The notes: a model not told the origin generated them from the letters alone. Shown: positions 28,664 through 38,619, counted from the first letter of the stretch. The stretch: 64,000 nt of DNA from Planctomycetaceae bacterium (GCA_031277105.1 JAISLW010000268.1:34698-98697); one strand, 5' to 3'. Numbers and translations: made by a program.

Positions 28664-28973
28664 AACTTTTAACCTTTACGTTTGATTTATGTTTTTTGTA
28701 AAAAAATTTGTAAACGCGTCTCCGTATTTCGGCGGCGCTGTAACCCGACGCTAACCAATACTGCACTACCGCAACATGCAAATAATCGTACATTACAACA
28801 TACGTCAACCAATGACCAATATGTTTAAGCGACAACCATCTGATTTTGTCAACCCGCTGCTGATAAACTTGATCCGTCGTAATAGCCCACAAATCAAACG
28901 ATTCGCCCGACTCTTGTTGCGATAAAAACGGAAATAAACTGTTATCCTTGTTCTCCATAACTATGATCTCCAA
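28641..28973 (-). CDS. hypothetical protein, 110 aa
   Basis: ORF in the Rad50/Mre11 cluster. Confidence 0.5.
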   Translation of the reverse strand: MEIIVMENKDNSLFPFLSQQESGESFDLWAITTDQVYQQRVDKIRWLSLKHIGHWLTYVVMYDYLHVAVVQYWLASGYSAAEIRRRVYKFFYKKHKSNVKVKSYGNEIIK

Positions 28974-28976
28974 ACG

Positions 28977-29891
28977 TTAAATAGACGTTACGTTTAGCAA
29001 TCGATTAACTTCCGTTTTGATTGTTTCTTCTGTTTTGTTGCGTTCCATATATTCCGCAAAAATATTCGGTATATCCATTCCGTTAATCGTTGCCGCCGAT
29101 AAATATGTTACGAAATCAGAAACGCTTGCGTCTTCCAATACTTGCTCTTTGACTGTTACTTTATCCGAAATAATATCGTCCGAAACAGGTACAAATTCTT
29201 GAATAACTTGACCCGACGCTGTAATTAAACCTACAAACGGGTTATACAACCGTTCCGAAATAGAACGTCTGTAAAAAGTACCGCAATTGATTATTGTTTG
29301 TTTATCTTTGCGATGAACGAACCCGCAATGATTATCGCCGAATACCATCACGTCGTAACCGTATTTATATTGTTCCGCCACGTTCTGTTCAGGCGGCGCA
29401 AACGGGTAACTCGATCCTGCATCCCAACAATACCTGTGAACTACAGCCACATTCAACCCTGATTTCTTTTCGCATGGTAACAACTCTGTACCAAATGAAA
29501 AGGGATACAACGTAATTTTTACGCCTTTTATTTCCAGATTGCCGATTTTATCCAAATGCGTTACGCAACCTGCGCTGACTAAAGTCCAATAAGCCGATTT
29601 CGTTATTTGTTGTTGGTCGTGATACGGTTGATCGTGTTGACCGCATATCGCTATCGATTTCGGCAAATATTGTATTGCCATGTTTATCAATTCAGCAGGC
29701 TGGTTAAATGAATGAACTAAATCGCCTGCTATAATTACCGGCGCTTTATGCGTCTGTTGCAAGTTACGCAACCATACTAATTGCCGTATCGTCACAGCGT
29801 ACCAATCAGGCTCTTGACTACGCGAAGCCGGCGGATTATGCGATAAATGTATATCGCTAGCAACAATTAAAACAATATCTTCTTTACTCAT
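28977..29891 (-). CDS. Mre11/SbcD-like metallophosphoesterase
   Basis: ASDIHLSHNP...IIAGDLVH...CGQHDQPYH...VMVFGDNHCGF. Confidence 0.75.
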   Translation of the reverse strand: MSKEDIVLIVASDIHLSHNPPASRSQEPDWYAVTIRQLVWLRNLQQTHKAPVIIAGDLVHSFNQPAELINMAIQYLPKSIAICGQHDQPYHDQQQITKSAYWTLVSAGCVTHLDKIGNLEIKGVKITLYPFSFGTELLPCEKKSGLNVAVVHRYCWDAGSSYPFAPPEQNVAEQYKYGYDVMVFGDNHCGFVHRKDKQTIINCGTFYRRSISERLYNPFVGLITASGQVIQEFVPVSDDIISDKVTVKEQVLEDASVSDFVTYLSAATINGMDIPNIFAEYMERNKTEETIKTEVNRLLNVTSI

Positions 29892-29966
29892 TATATCTAT
29901 ATGCCTATTACCAATAAGAAATTAATAACTTGTCAAAATTTAATTTTCATCGTATTCTATTATCGT

Positions 29967-31265
29967 CTATTTTTCTGCAAATTGTCTTGAGCCGCAAACG
30001 GGACATACTGATTGACTGGATAATAATTCATTCATTTCAACTAAACCTTTTTCAACTTTATCTAGCGCCGTTTCAATTTCTAACAACGTTGAAATATGTT
30101 TGGTCAAAGTATTCAAATCGTTTCGCATTGCCGTTAATTTTTCTAGTTTGGCGTTTATTTTTGAAGTGTCAGGTATTTCAGGAATGTTGTTTAATAATTT
30201 TGTTAAGTTGTTGTACTGCTTGTATAACGTGTGAAGTTTATTTGTTTCGTCTTGTAACGGCGTAACGTCGGGTATCGCTTGCGGCGTATTTTTTAACAAC
30301 GTATTCAAAACGTCTAGATCGTTTCGCATTTTCGTTACTTTATTCAATTCGGCGCTTATCTTGGAAGTATCTGGCACGTCGCAAACGTTGTTTAACAATT
30401 CAGTCAAATTTGAATATCGCTCGTACAAGTTGCAAATTTGCACTAATTCATTTTGTAACGGCGCTACATCGGGAATCGCATACGGCGCTTGACCAATTAA
30501 ACCAGTCAATAACGAATTCCGTTTATCCAATTCAAAATATTCAACGTAACTCGATTCCAACGCCGCAAACGATTTCAAGAGATGTTGAATGTTGTTAAAT
30601 TCATCGTCGTATTTAACGGCGATTGCAAGCAAAGATTCCAATAATTCGTTTTTGGTTTTAATTTTATTGACTGATTTTTCTAACGTTTCAACTTCTTGCA
30701 ATTCCGTTTCGGCGTTTTCTGTCCATTGCAACGATTCGACTTTCAATTGCAACGAATTCAAATTAGTTTCGGAAGCGGCGTATAACGCTTGCGTTTCCCG
30801 TTTATCGGAATTCGATTGCGATTGTAATCGATCCAACCATGCTATATCCGCAATTTGATTTAACTCTTTGGCTAATTGACCTGCCGTGAGCGAAAACCAA
30901 AACGGCGCATCAAATTGATATTGGACGTTTAAATTACTGACTTTTGTCAATTTCAAAATTGATTCCGGCACGTCCCTGCCTACAGCGTTACAAACTGAAT
31001 TATCGGGCAAAACGTAACCGTTATTCGTTTTGTTTTTGATCCTCGTTATCGTATCGCCGTCCGCAACTAACGTAACTTTACATTCATTTTGACCGTGCGT
31101 AATAAACGAATCGCCTTGCAAGTTATTGAACAGTAACCAACTCAAACTCCGCATAATCGCCGATTTACCCGTATCCGATTCGCCGCATATCGTCGTAATT
31201 TGCGATAACGGCACGGTCAAATTACGATGACATTGAAAATTATACAATTGCAATTTCGTAAACAT
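29967..31265 (-). CDS. Rad50/SbcC-like ATPase N-terminal half with zinc hook
   Basis: LYNFQCHRNL; Walker A GESDTGKSAIMRSL; coiled coil; terminal CPVCGS. Confidence 0.75.
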   Translation of the reverse strand: MFTKLQLYNFQCHRNLTVPLSQITTICGESDTGKSAIMRSLSWLLFNNLQGDSFITHGQNECKVTLVADGDTITRIKNKTNNGYVLPDNSVCNAVGRDVPESILKLTKVSNLNVQYQFDAPFWFSLTAGQLAKELNQIADIAWLDRLQSQSNSDKRETQALYAASETNLNSLQLKVESLQWTENAETELQEVETLEKSVNKIKTKNELLESLLAIAVKYDDEFNNIQHLLKSFAALESSYVEYFELDKRNSLLTGLIGQAPYAIPDVAPLQNELVQICNLYERYSNLTELLNNVCDVPDTSKISAELNKVTKMRNDLDVLNTLLKNTPQAIPDVTPLQDETNKLHTLYKQYNNLTKLLNNIPEIPDTSKINAKLEKLTAMRNDLNTLTKHISTLLEIETALDKVEKGLVEMNELLSSQSVCPVCGSRQFAEK

Positions 31266-31371
31266 ATATACTATAAATAAAAAGTTAAAATTTTATTGTA
31301 ATTTTGTTGAAATTATCTTGACGTTGTAACGAAACAAGTTACAACCCGTACCAACACGTCAAATAACGACG

Positions 31372-32133
31372 TTATACTTCTACTATCGTAGAGTATATGA
31401 AACTATTTTTAACTTGTTCGATACGCTCGTTTGCCATCTTGCAATATGTTTCTGAAATTTCGATACCGATGTATTTTCGTTTTAGTTGTACGGCTGCTAC
31501 GGCTGTCGTTCCGCTGCCTATGAACGGGTCAAGTATTATTTCCGCAGCCGTCGAACTGATGATACGTTTGACTAGATTAACTGGAAACGGCGCCGGATGC
31601 TTGTTATTCAACTCTTGCGTAAACGTCCAAACGTCGCCGTAACGGTTCATCGTGGGCAACAACTTAAATTGCGGTTTGCAAATCAAATAGATTACTTCAT
31701 ACGTTGGCACAAAATAACCGTCGTTAAAATTTACGCCGCCTGCACGCCGCCATATAATTATTTGACGTACAGGAAAACCGTTGACTATATCTTGACGGTC
31801 TTGCATCAAACCTGATTGAACGCGCCATTTATGATTGTAAAAAATAGCGCCGTCAGGCTTGATTAAACGCAACATCTCACGCAAACATTCACGTTGCCAT
31901 CGAACATAAACTTCATGCGGTAAATTATCATCATACGTATCGTAACCGTTGACTAGATTACTTACAAAATTCAATTTACGATTCGTTCCGTTGTTACTGC
32001 CTTTTTTGAAATTACCGCTTGTAGAATTACGCAAGTTATACGGCGGCGACGTTATTACCAAATCTATCGATTCATCTGAAAACGACCGCATAACGTCAAT
32101 ACAATCACCGCATATTATTTTGTTATACTCCAT
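31372..32133 (-). CDS. site-specific DNA methyltransferase (beta-class)
   Basis: DLVITSPPYNLRN then DPFIGSGTTAVAAVQLKRKYIGIEI. Confidence 0.8.
   Translation of the reverse strand: MEYNKIICGDCIDVMRSFSDESIDLVITSPPYNLRNSTSGNFKKGSNNGTNRKLNFVSNLVNGYDTYDDNLPHEVYVRWQRECLREMLRLIKPDGAIFYNHKWRVQSGLMQDRQDIVNGFPVRQIIIWRRAGGVNFNDGYFVPTYEVIYLICKPQFKLLPTMNRYGDVWTFTQELNNKHPAPFPVNLVKRIISSTAAEIILDPFIGSGTTAVAAVQLKRKYIGIEISETYCKMANERIEQVKNSFIYSTIVEV
31377..31393 (+). repeat. Cas12a-like repeat hairpin overlapping methyltransferase stop region
   Basis: CTTCTACTATCGTAGAG. Confidence 0.5.
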
Positions 32134-32472
32134 TGTATCTCTATATCCTTCAAGTTTAGTAAATTACTTTCATATCGCAAAAAACTAATAATACTGTTTA
32201 ACGCCTGACTCATTTTCATAATTACAATGTAATAATGTTACGCTTAACGTTTACATCTTATCCCATTTATCTTGTTTCAATCGAAAGTTATTAAACTGTT
32301 CGCACTTTAATTTTCGTTTACCGCCGCCTGCCTAGTTTTCGGACGGCAGGCTTTTACGCTTTTACATCGCCGAATTTCAAGTACGAATTGTATAAAATTT
32401 TATTGAAATCATCTTGACGTTAAAACGATTATAATAATTATCAACACGTCAAGTAACGATGTTAAACTTATA

Positions 32473-33099
32473 TTATTGTCGATCAAGTAATCTGTACGAG
32501 TATTCAAGTTCAAATATATTGCGTAATTTGACTAACAAATCTTTGCGTAACTTGCACATCGTCGAGTCAAACGATTTGAAAATCTTTGTAATTTCTTTTA
32601 ACGGTTTACCTGCGAAATATGTGTAATAGAGAAGTTTCCATTCATCAGGCGTAACATGTTTTTTGATCTTTGCGATCATACTCTTTATGAGTTCTTTTCG
32701 TTCAAAATTTTTGACGTTGTTGTCGTTGTCTTTGACTTCGTATCTGAAATCGCAATCGATTGAGTTGTCCACGTTTGGCGTACTAATAGATGTGAAATTT
32801 TTTGGGGCTGTGGAATTGTATTTGTAGTCGCGTAAATAATGCAACATAGCGCCGCGTATCATCAAATGCAAATACTTGTTCCATGACCGATCAACCGACC
32901 ATTCCGTTTCTGTAGCCCACGTTACGTATTTCGTAGCGGCTACGTAAATGCCGTTGACATACGCTTCCTGTTCAAGGTCGCACGCTTCTACTAACGGGTT
33001 ATACGTAGCATATTTTGCAGCCGTGCGTGCAACGAAACATTTGTGAGATTCATACATTTTTGCGGCTAATTCAGCCACCGTGCATTTAGTTTCAATCAT
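32473..33099 (-). CDS. sigma-70-family RNA polymerase sigma factor-like protein
   Basis: CDLEQEAYVNG..WNKYLHLMIRGAMLHYLRDYK (region 2-like) and DEWKLLYYTYFAGKPLKEITKIF (region 4-like). Confidence 0.55.
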   Translation of the reverse strand: MIETKCTVAELAAKMYESHKCFVARTAAKYATYNPLVEACDLEQEAYVNGIYVAATKYVTWATETEWSVDRSWNKYLHLMIRGAMLHYLRDYKYNSTAPKNFTSISTPNVDNSIDCDFRYEVKDNDNNVKNFERKELIKSMIAKIKKHVTPDEWKLLYYTYFAGKPLKEITKIFKSFDSTMCKLRKDLLVKLRNIFELEYSYRLLDRQ

Positions 33100-33222
33100 A
33101 ATTATTACTCCTTTACATTAAGAGTTAAGAGTTAAGTCCAATACGATTTTGTATTGGACTACTGTTTGTATTAAACATAAATCCAAATTACGTCATTTGT
33201 TATGTTTAATTGTTATATATAA

Positions 33223-33249
33223 ATTATAATAGGGTATCGTAATCGTCAA
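33223..33249 (-). promoter_or_regulatory. class 2 promoter motif
   Basis: TTGACG-N15-TATAAT. Confidence 0.6.
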
Positions 33250-33393
33250 AGTAAAAAACACGAAAAAAGTTAAAATTTTTCAATTATTTTTTAACGCCGC
33301 CCATCGACTAACTATTATAATTTTTACCGCTTGTTGAGTTCAGCAATACGCATTAAATAATGCAGTTACCGCTTGTTTGTTATAATAATAGTA

Positions 33394-33417
33394 TATGCCT
33401 GCTATTGACTAGGAATT
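33394..33417 (-). promoter_or_regulatory. class 1 promoter motif
   Basis: AATTCC-N12-GGCATA. Confidence 0.55.
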
Positions 33418-33449
33418 AGTCAAATTTAACAAAATTTTTATCGATATTT

Positions 33450-33899
33450 TTACGCTACTACTGATGTTAACTTTGTTTCTTTTGCAACGGTCGCCGTCGA
33501 TACGATGGATAACGTAGCCGCTAACGCTTCCGCCGCTTCTACCAACGCTTCCATATAAACGCTATCAATTAAATCCAAAAATTCGGTAGAACTTAAATCC
33601 GCTTCAATCACGTCAATAATTTCACTTTTAACAGTGAAATCAGCGAACTCGTTACCGCAAACGTACCGTTCTATTTCAACAGTTTCGGTTGTCAGTACGC
33701 CTGCGTTTTTCAAGTCTTTACGCTCGCAAGACCAATCTATCTGTATTTTGTTGTCGTCCTTGTAAACGCCAAGCAATAGCAACCATTCGTCGCCGTTCCA
33801 ATATTCCAAAACAGCTACATTGTCTTCCGCTACAATTATTACATCGTCGTTAAATTTACGAATTACGTTAGAAACTGATTTGTTAGGGTTTGTGTTCAT
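33450..33899 (-). CDS. hypothetical protein, 149 aa
   Basis: ORF with class 2 promoter upstream. Confidence 0.55.
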   Translation of the reverse strand: MNTNPNKSVSNVIRKFNDDVIIVAEDNVAVLEYWNGDEWLLLLGVYKDDNKIQIDWSCERKDLKNAGVLTTETVEIERYVCGNEFADFTVKSEIIDVIEADLSSTEFLDLIDSVYMEALVEAAEALAATLSIVSTATVAKETKLTSVVA

Positions 33900-33987
33900 T
33901 TGTGAACCCTTTCTGTTTGTTAGTTTGTGTTTGTTGTTGATTATAATCGCATACGTTACATGCGGTTGCGATTAGTTTGATAGCAGG

Positions 33988-34014
33988 ATTATATTAGAGT
34001 ATCGTAATCGTCAA
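33988..34014 (-). promoter_or_regulatory. class 2 promoter motif
   Basis: TTGACG-N15-TATAAT. Confidence 0.6.
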
Positions 34015-34147
34015 AATGCTTTTTTGGTATTTTTTATAAATTTTTTGAAATATTTTACTGGACAAAAAAACATTTTTTCTAATCGACCAAATTTAATGCA
34101 ACAGCATACAACAGGATAAATTACCAAAATAAATTTTATGATTTCAA

Positions 34148-34171
34148 TACGCCTAGCATTGACTAGGAATT
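34148..34171 (-). promoter_or_regulatory. class 1 promoter motif
   Basis: AATTCC-N12-GGCGTA. Confidence 0.5.
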
Positions 34172-34211
34172 AGTCAAATTTGAGAATTATTTTTAGAATT
34201 AGCAACGAGAA

Positions 34212-34258
34212 TAAAAAAACGGGCTGCTTGCAAACTTAAGAAATGCAAACAACCCGCC
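34212..34258 (-). terminator. rho-independent terminator
   Basis: GGGTTGTTTGCA...TGCAAGCAGCCC then T7. Confidence 0.7.
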
Positions 34259-34376
34259 CAACAAACAGTAACCATTATTTTATATTATTTTCAATCTGTT
34301 ATGTACATAGAATAGTCAAAGTAAAAAAGTTTAAATTTATTACATTTTTATACCGATTCGCAAACCAAATCTATAT

Positions 34377-34778
34377 TCAAAACAATGCTGTAGTTTTTTT
34401 CAATCTGCGTTTTTTCGTTTCAATTGGTTGATTTTTAGGTTTCGTTGCGGGTATTATAACGTCGGCTTTTTCTTTTGCGGACACTGGAAGTTTATTCTGG
34501 TATCCGCAAAATTGCTCTAGCGCCGTCAACCTGTTGTCAAATTTTTCGTAACAATTGACCAACATATCGCTCGATTCATTATGCGACTTGATCCAATTAC
34601 TAACAGTAACCAACTCTTGACTGATAGTTTTCAATTTGTTGTTTCCGCTGCTATTTGACCATCCACTTACAACAAGATAAACCAAACAACAAACCAACAC
34701 GATTAAAACCGCTACGTTAATCGCAAAATTCAACCACATATTTAACGTCGTAATATCGACTGAATCTAACCCGAACAT
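34377..34778 (-). CDS. small membrane-anchored protein
   Basis: hydrophobic segment FAINVAVLIVLVCCLVYLVV. Confidence 0.55.
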   Translation of the reverse strand: MFGLDSVDITTLNMWLNFAINVAVLIVLVCCLVYLVVSGWSNSSGNNKLKTISQELVTVSNWIKSHNESSDMLVNCYEKFDNRLTALEQFCGYQNKLPVSAKEKADVIIPATKPKNQPIETKKRRLKKTTALF

Positions 34779-34819
34779 ATTTATTCCTTCAGCATAATAA
34801 TTGCCTAACGAAAAATCGT

Positions 34820-35674
34820 TTATCCAATTGTGTTTTGGCGTATTTGTGCAAATAGATTTCTGATATTCGGCGATTCTGATAATGCGTAACTTACTGATTT
34901 ATCGACCGAACTCGTATAACCGTATTCTTTGACTAGATCAATGTACATCGTAAAAATCCCGTCGCCGCCCATGTATCGCTTGTTCCACGTTTCCGTATCA
35001 ACAAGAGACCGCACGTCCAATTGCTCACACGCCAAATTGTCAAAATATAACCCAACAATCAATTCCGATTTATTCACAATAAAATCCCGTAATCCGTTGA
35101 TCGCATCATTATTCGGCTGCAATCTCTTACTGCCTAACAATAATACTTTGTTACGTTGCGATAATTCAGTAATCACGTCCAGCGGCGTTATTCCCAATAT
35201 CGTGTGAAACAATACGCGGTCTTTTATCTTATCGGCTATTTGTACGTTACACTCTTTATCGCCGACGCTTATTCCTAACCCGTGTACGTAACGGTCAATC
35301 ATTAGTCGAATAATATACGGCTTGGCAAAATTATAATCGTTTTGATGCACGGTCAAATTGCATATTACGCCTTTGGTTTTCATTCGCTTTAAGAACGATT
35401 CAATGTCAGGATGCGATAACGGATTGCCGCCGCCTATCGCTAATTCCGTCCCCGCTTCCAACGTTTCCAATATCGGATGTTGTAAATCTGAATGCGTACC
35501 CTTGTTGTTGCTATGTTCGTAACAGAACCAACAATTATTTTCGCAATAATCCGTTATTTTTATATCGATACTTTCGGGGCGTACCGGTTGCGGGATTTGA
35601 CCGTCCGGCGTATGACGGATTTTCGTACCGTCCGGACAAAGTAATACAGTCGTATTACCGTTTCTGTAAATCAT
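34820..35674 (-). CDS. radical SAM protein
   Basis: KITDYCENNCWFCYEHS (CX3CX2C) and GGGNPLSHPD. Confidence 0.75.
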   Translation of the reverse strand: MIYRNGNTTVLLCPDGTKIRHTPDGQIPQPVRPESIDIKITDYCENNCWFCYEHSNNKGTHSDLQHPILETLEAGTELAIGGGNPLSHPDIESFLKRMKTKGVICNLTVHQNDYNFAKPYIIRLMIDRYVHGLGISVGDKECNVQIADKIKDRVLFHTILGITPLDVITELSQRNKVLLLGSKRLQPNNDAINGLRDFIVNKSELIVGLYFDNLACEQLDVRSLVDTETWNKRYMGGDGIFTMYIDLVKEYGYTSSVDKSVSYALSESPNIRNLFAQIRQNTIG

Positions 35675-35685
35675 TTTTACCTCCT

Positions 35686-36228
35686 TTAATGCGTATCAAC
35701 TGCAAATCGTAAATAACCGTCGCGTTTGCCAAAAGTATCTTCTATCGTTGTATCGTTAAGTTGGTGTTCCCATTCAAAAACGCCATTCAATACAAGCGAC
35801 GCTAACGGTTCACGATAATCTACAACTTCATTTAACACTGCGCCAAAATCCTCAAATGCACACCCGTAATCTTTTAACTTCGATCTGACTTCGGATGTTG
35901 ATTTATCGTCAAACGCCCATTCAATCCGAATATTATACGGTTTCAACATAGCGTCTATTTTAGCAGGTAAATCGCTGTACAATTTGGGGAAAAACGCTAC
36001 CGTCATCCATACTAAATCCAAAAATTCACCCGCTTTGAAATTTGAAACGCAAGCGTTAATAAACTCTTCGCTGCTGCTAACGTCGTCTAACTCAACGTCA
36101 AATGTATTAAATTTTGGCGTAAACACCTTTTCTTCAGGAAACGGTTGTATAAACTCCGGACTCTTTATCCACATCGCATGAGCCGACGACGAATTCGTCT
36201 CAAAAGCATTCGATCTAATCTGTAACAT
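35686..36228 (-). CDS. FETNSSS-family protein 1
   Basis: MLQIRSNAFETNSSSAHAMWIK. Confidence 0.7.
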   Translation of the reverse strand: MLQIRSNAFETNSSSAHAMWIKSPEFIQPFPEEKVFTPKFNTFDVELDDVSSSEEFINACVSNFKAGEFLDLVWMTVAFFPKLYSDLPAKIDAMLKPYNIRIEWAFDDKSTSEVRSKLKDYGCAFEDFGAVLNEVVDYREPLASLVLNGVFEWEHQLNDTTIEDTFGKRDGYLRFAVDTH

Positions 36229-36266
36229 TTTTAACCTCCTTTAATTGAAAAGTAAAAAATTAAAAT

Positions 36267-36761
36267 TTAACTTGTATAAACGCCAAGCATAGTATGACTA
36301 CTTGCTAAACGTTTTTGAAACTCAAAAATATCGCCTTCATCGGCGTGAATTACGTTTGACGAGTCAGACAATATTAACGAAATTAACAATTCAGGCTGCT
36401 CAACTAAATCCTTCATATAATCTGCAAACATAAAATCTTTAATTGAATTAATATCGCGAACCTCTTCTTCTGTCAATATATCAAGTGTCCAATTGACGCG
36501 GATGTTATATTGTTTTAAGATTTCTGTTATCCGCTTAAACAAACTCATATTATCAAACAAACCGGCTGAAATTAGCCACGTCCAAATAACATTCAAAAAT
36601 TCACCAGATTTATACGGTTCGTATTCCCATCCTAAACTGCTGAAATGAGCGGTCATAACTTGCTCTTCCGCAAACGGCGCTATCTTGTCTTGCGTCTTAA
36701 CCCAAAACGCATGGATTGCAGATGAATTAGTTTCAAAAACACTTTGTCTGATTTGTAACAT
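36267..36761 (-). CDS. FETNSSS-family protein 2
   Basis: MLQIRQSVFETNSSAIHAFWVK. Confidence 0.7.
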   Translation of the reverse strand: MLQIRQSVFETNSSAIHAFWVKTQDKIAPFAEEQVMTAHFSSLGWEYEPYKSGEFLNVIWTWLISAGLFDNMSLFKRITEILKQYNIRVNWTLDILTEEEVRDINSIKDFMFADYMKDLVEQPELLISLILSDSSNVIHADEGDIFEFQKRLASSHTMLGVYTS

Positions 36762-36763
36762 TT

Positions 36764-37303
36764 TTAATTACGTTTCATGTAATATTTGAAGCCATCCTTT
36801 TTGATGTCTTCCGGATCGCAATAACAACCGCCGTCGTCATTACCTGTATAAAAACACGATTCATCACATAAACAAGCGGAAACAAATAATTCAGGGTTGT
36901 CTAACAATTCATCTAATATAGGTAAAAACTCATCAGCGTGATCCACATTATAATCGTTGCCGTAATCGGACGGCGTATCCAATTGATAATTCCACGTACC
37001 GATTTTAATATTGTACGGTTTTAACGCCGCTTCTATCTTGTTCTTATACGCTTCTATCGCTTGCGTATCAACTTTATCAACAGGTTGATACGATTCATAA
37101 ACAGTAAGTACCGCCGTCCAACAATAATCCACAAACCAACTAGATGAATAATGATCATAATCCCAACCGAACACGCCCAAACCAACATCCCACACTCGCT
37201 CTGTACTTGTATCAGGCTTGAAATCTTCCTTAATACAAAACGTATGCACCGACGACGAATTCGTCTCAAAAGCATTCGATCTAATTTGTAACATTTTTAA
37301 CAT
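36764..37303 (-). CDS. FETNSSS-family protein 3
   Basis: MLKMLQIRSNAFETNSSSVHTFCIK. Confidence 0.7.
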   Translation of the reverse strand: MLKMLQIRSNAFETNSSSVHTFCIKEDFKPDTSTERVWDVGLGVFGWDYDHYSSSWFVDYCWTAVLTVYESYQPVDKVDTQAIEAYKNKIEAALKPYNIKIGTWNYQLDTPSDYGNDYNVDHADEFLPILDELLDNPELFVSACLCDESCFYTGNDDGGCYCDPEDIKKDGFKYYMKRN

Positions 37304-37345
37304 CCTGTACTAATTATGAATCCCGAAGGGGAAAGGGGGAAAGGG

Positions 37346-37921
37346 TCAATTTTCTATCGCAACCAATTCGCTCAACAAAAAATAATTTACCAAAACATTG
37401 TCAAAACTCGGATTATTAGCAACATCTCTAACAGTACCTAATGTAATCCCGCCATATACATCAGCAACAAACGTACTAAAACCTGACCAAAAATATTCAC
37501 GTACCATTTCATTTTTGACGTTCAAAACACGACGGTACACAATCTGCGTACTTTGACATACAACCTGCATACTTTCGCAATTATACTTTTCAAGCAAGAC
37601 TTCAATATCGCCGTCCGAAACTTCAACTATTGTATCAAACGGCGATAAATTAAAACGTTTTTGAAGCAATTCAAACGATTGCCGAATTAAATTGTAAATA
37701 ACATCCGTTTGATTCACAAATTGCGTTTTACCTAACTGTTGACGTAACTGTTCTATTTTGTCCGTTACTATTGCGTTTTCGGATACGTTGCGATTCCGGT
37801 CAAACGCCAACATCAAATTCGTAAATTGTCTAGTATTCACATCTGCGGCAAAAACCGAAAATTCAAACAATTCCACTATCGCCAACAAATAACCCGACAA
37901 TGATATTTCCATTTTTAACAC
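37346..37921 (-). CDS. hypothetical protein, 191 aa
   Basis: long ORF. Confidence 0.55.
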   Translation of the reverse strand: MLKMEISLSGYLLAIVELFEFSVFAADVNTRQFTNLMLAFDRNRNVSENAIVTDKIEQLRQQLGKTQFVNQTDVIYNLIRQSFELLQKRFNLSPFDTIVEVSDGDIEVLLEKYNCESMQVVCQSTQIVYRRVLNVKNEMVREYFWSGFSTFVADVYGGITLGTVRDVANNPSFDNVLVNYFLLSELVAIEN

Positions 37922-37961
37922 CCTTTACTGGTTTATTTTGTTCCTTGATAGTCGTCCATCA

Positions 37962-38450
37962 TCAATTATCCGCAAACGCTAATTCAACTATATCGGGAAA
38001 CTTGGAAACTGTACGCATCGTCAACGGATCCGCTACACAACAATGGTCTAACATATTATTGATTTCGTCAAAAACGTCGCCGTCGCAATGGTCTTGTATT
38101 GAGTTAAATAACTCATGCCGTTTTACCGACTGTAATTCATTCTTTACGTCGTGTGAAACGTCGTCGTCTTCACAACGACACGATATAAATTCGTAATCGT
38201 TGCAATACTTGTGATAGAGCAAGCAATAAAATTCAAGCAAACGCGGATCCGTCGGCGTTAAATTGTACTTGCCGTCTGCTACCGAATTTATCCAATCTAA
38301 TACTTGTACATTCCATTCTAATTCCCATCTTTTATGCTCTAAAACGCGAATAAAACTTCGGATTTCAGATAACTCTCTTTCATAGTCTTTAAGCGACTCC
38401 GTACACGTTTGTATATCTGATTTACATTGGTTTATAATCTGTTCGTTCAT
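37962..38450 (-). CDS. hypothetical protein, 162 aa
   Basis: long ORF. Confidence 0.55.
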   Translation of the reverse strand: MNEQIINQCKSDIQTCTESLKDYERELSEIRSFIRVLEHKRWELEWNVQVLDWINSVADGKYNLTPTDPRLLEFYCLLYHKYCNDYEFISCRCEDDDVSHDVKNELQSVKRHELFNSIQDHCDGDVFDEINNMLDHCCVADPLTMRTVSKFPDIVELAFADN

Positions 38451-38494
38451 TTTTATCTCCCGATTTATTTGCCGCTATATCTCGTACACGTATC

Positions 38495-38521
38495 ATTGTA
38501 TTAAATATGTGAAACGGTCAA
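38495..38521 (-). promoter_or_regulatory. class 2 promoter motif
   Basis: TTGACC-N15-TACAAT. Confidence 0.55.
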
Positions 38522-38548
38522 AGGCAAATTAAAATTTTATTAAAATAA

Positions 38549-38572
38549 TATGCCATTGTTTGCGTTAGAATT
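38549..38572 (-). promoter_or_regulatory. class 1 promoter motif
   Basis: AATTCT-N12-GGCATA. Confidence 0.6.
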
Positions 38573-38619
38573 AGACCTAATCAGAAATATTTTTAGAATT
38601 TTTGGATTTGATGTGTAAT

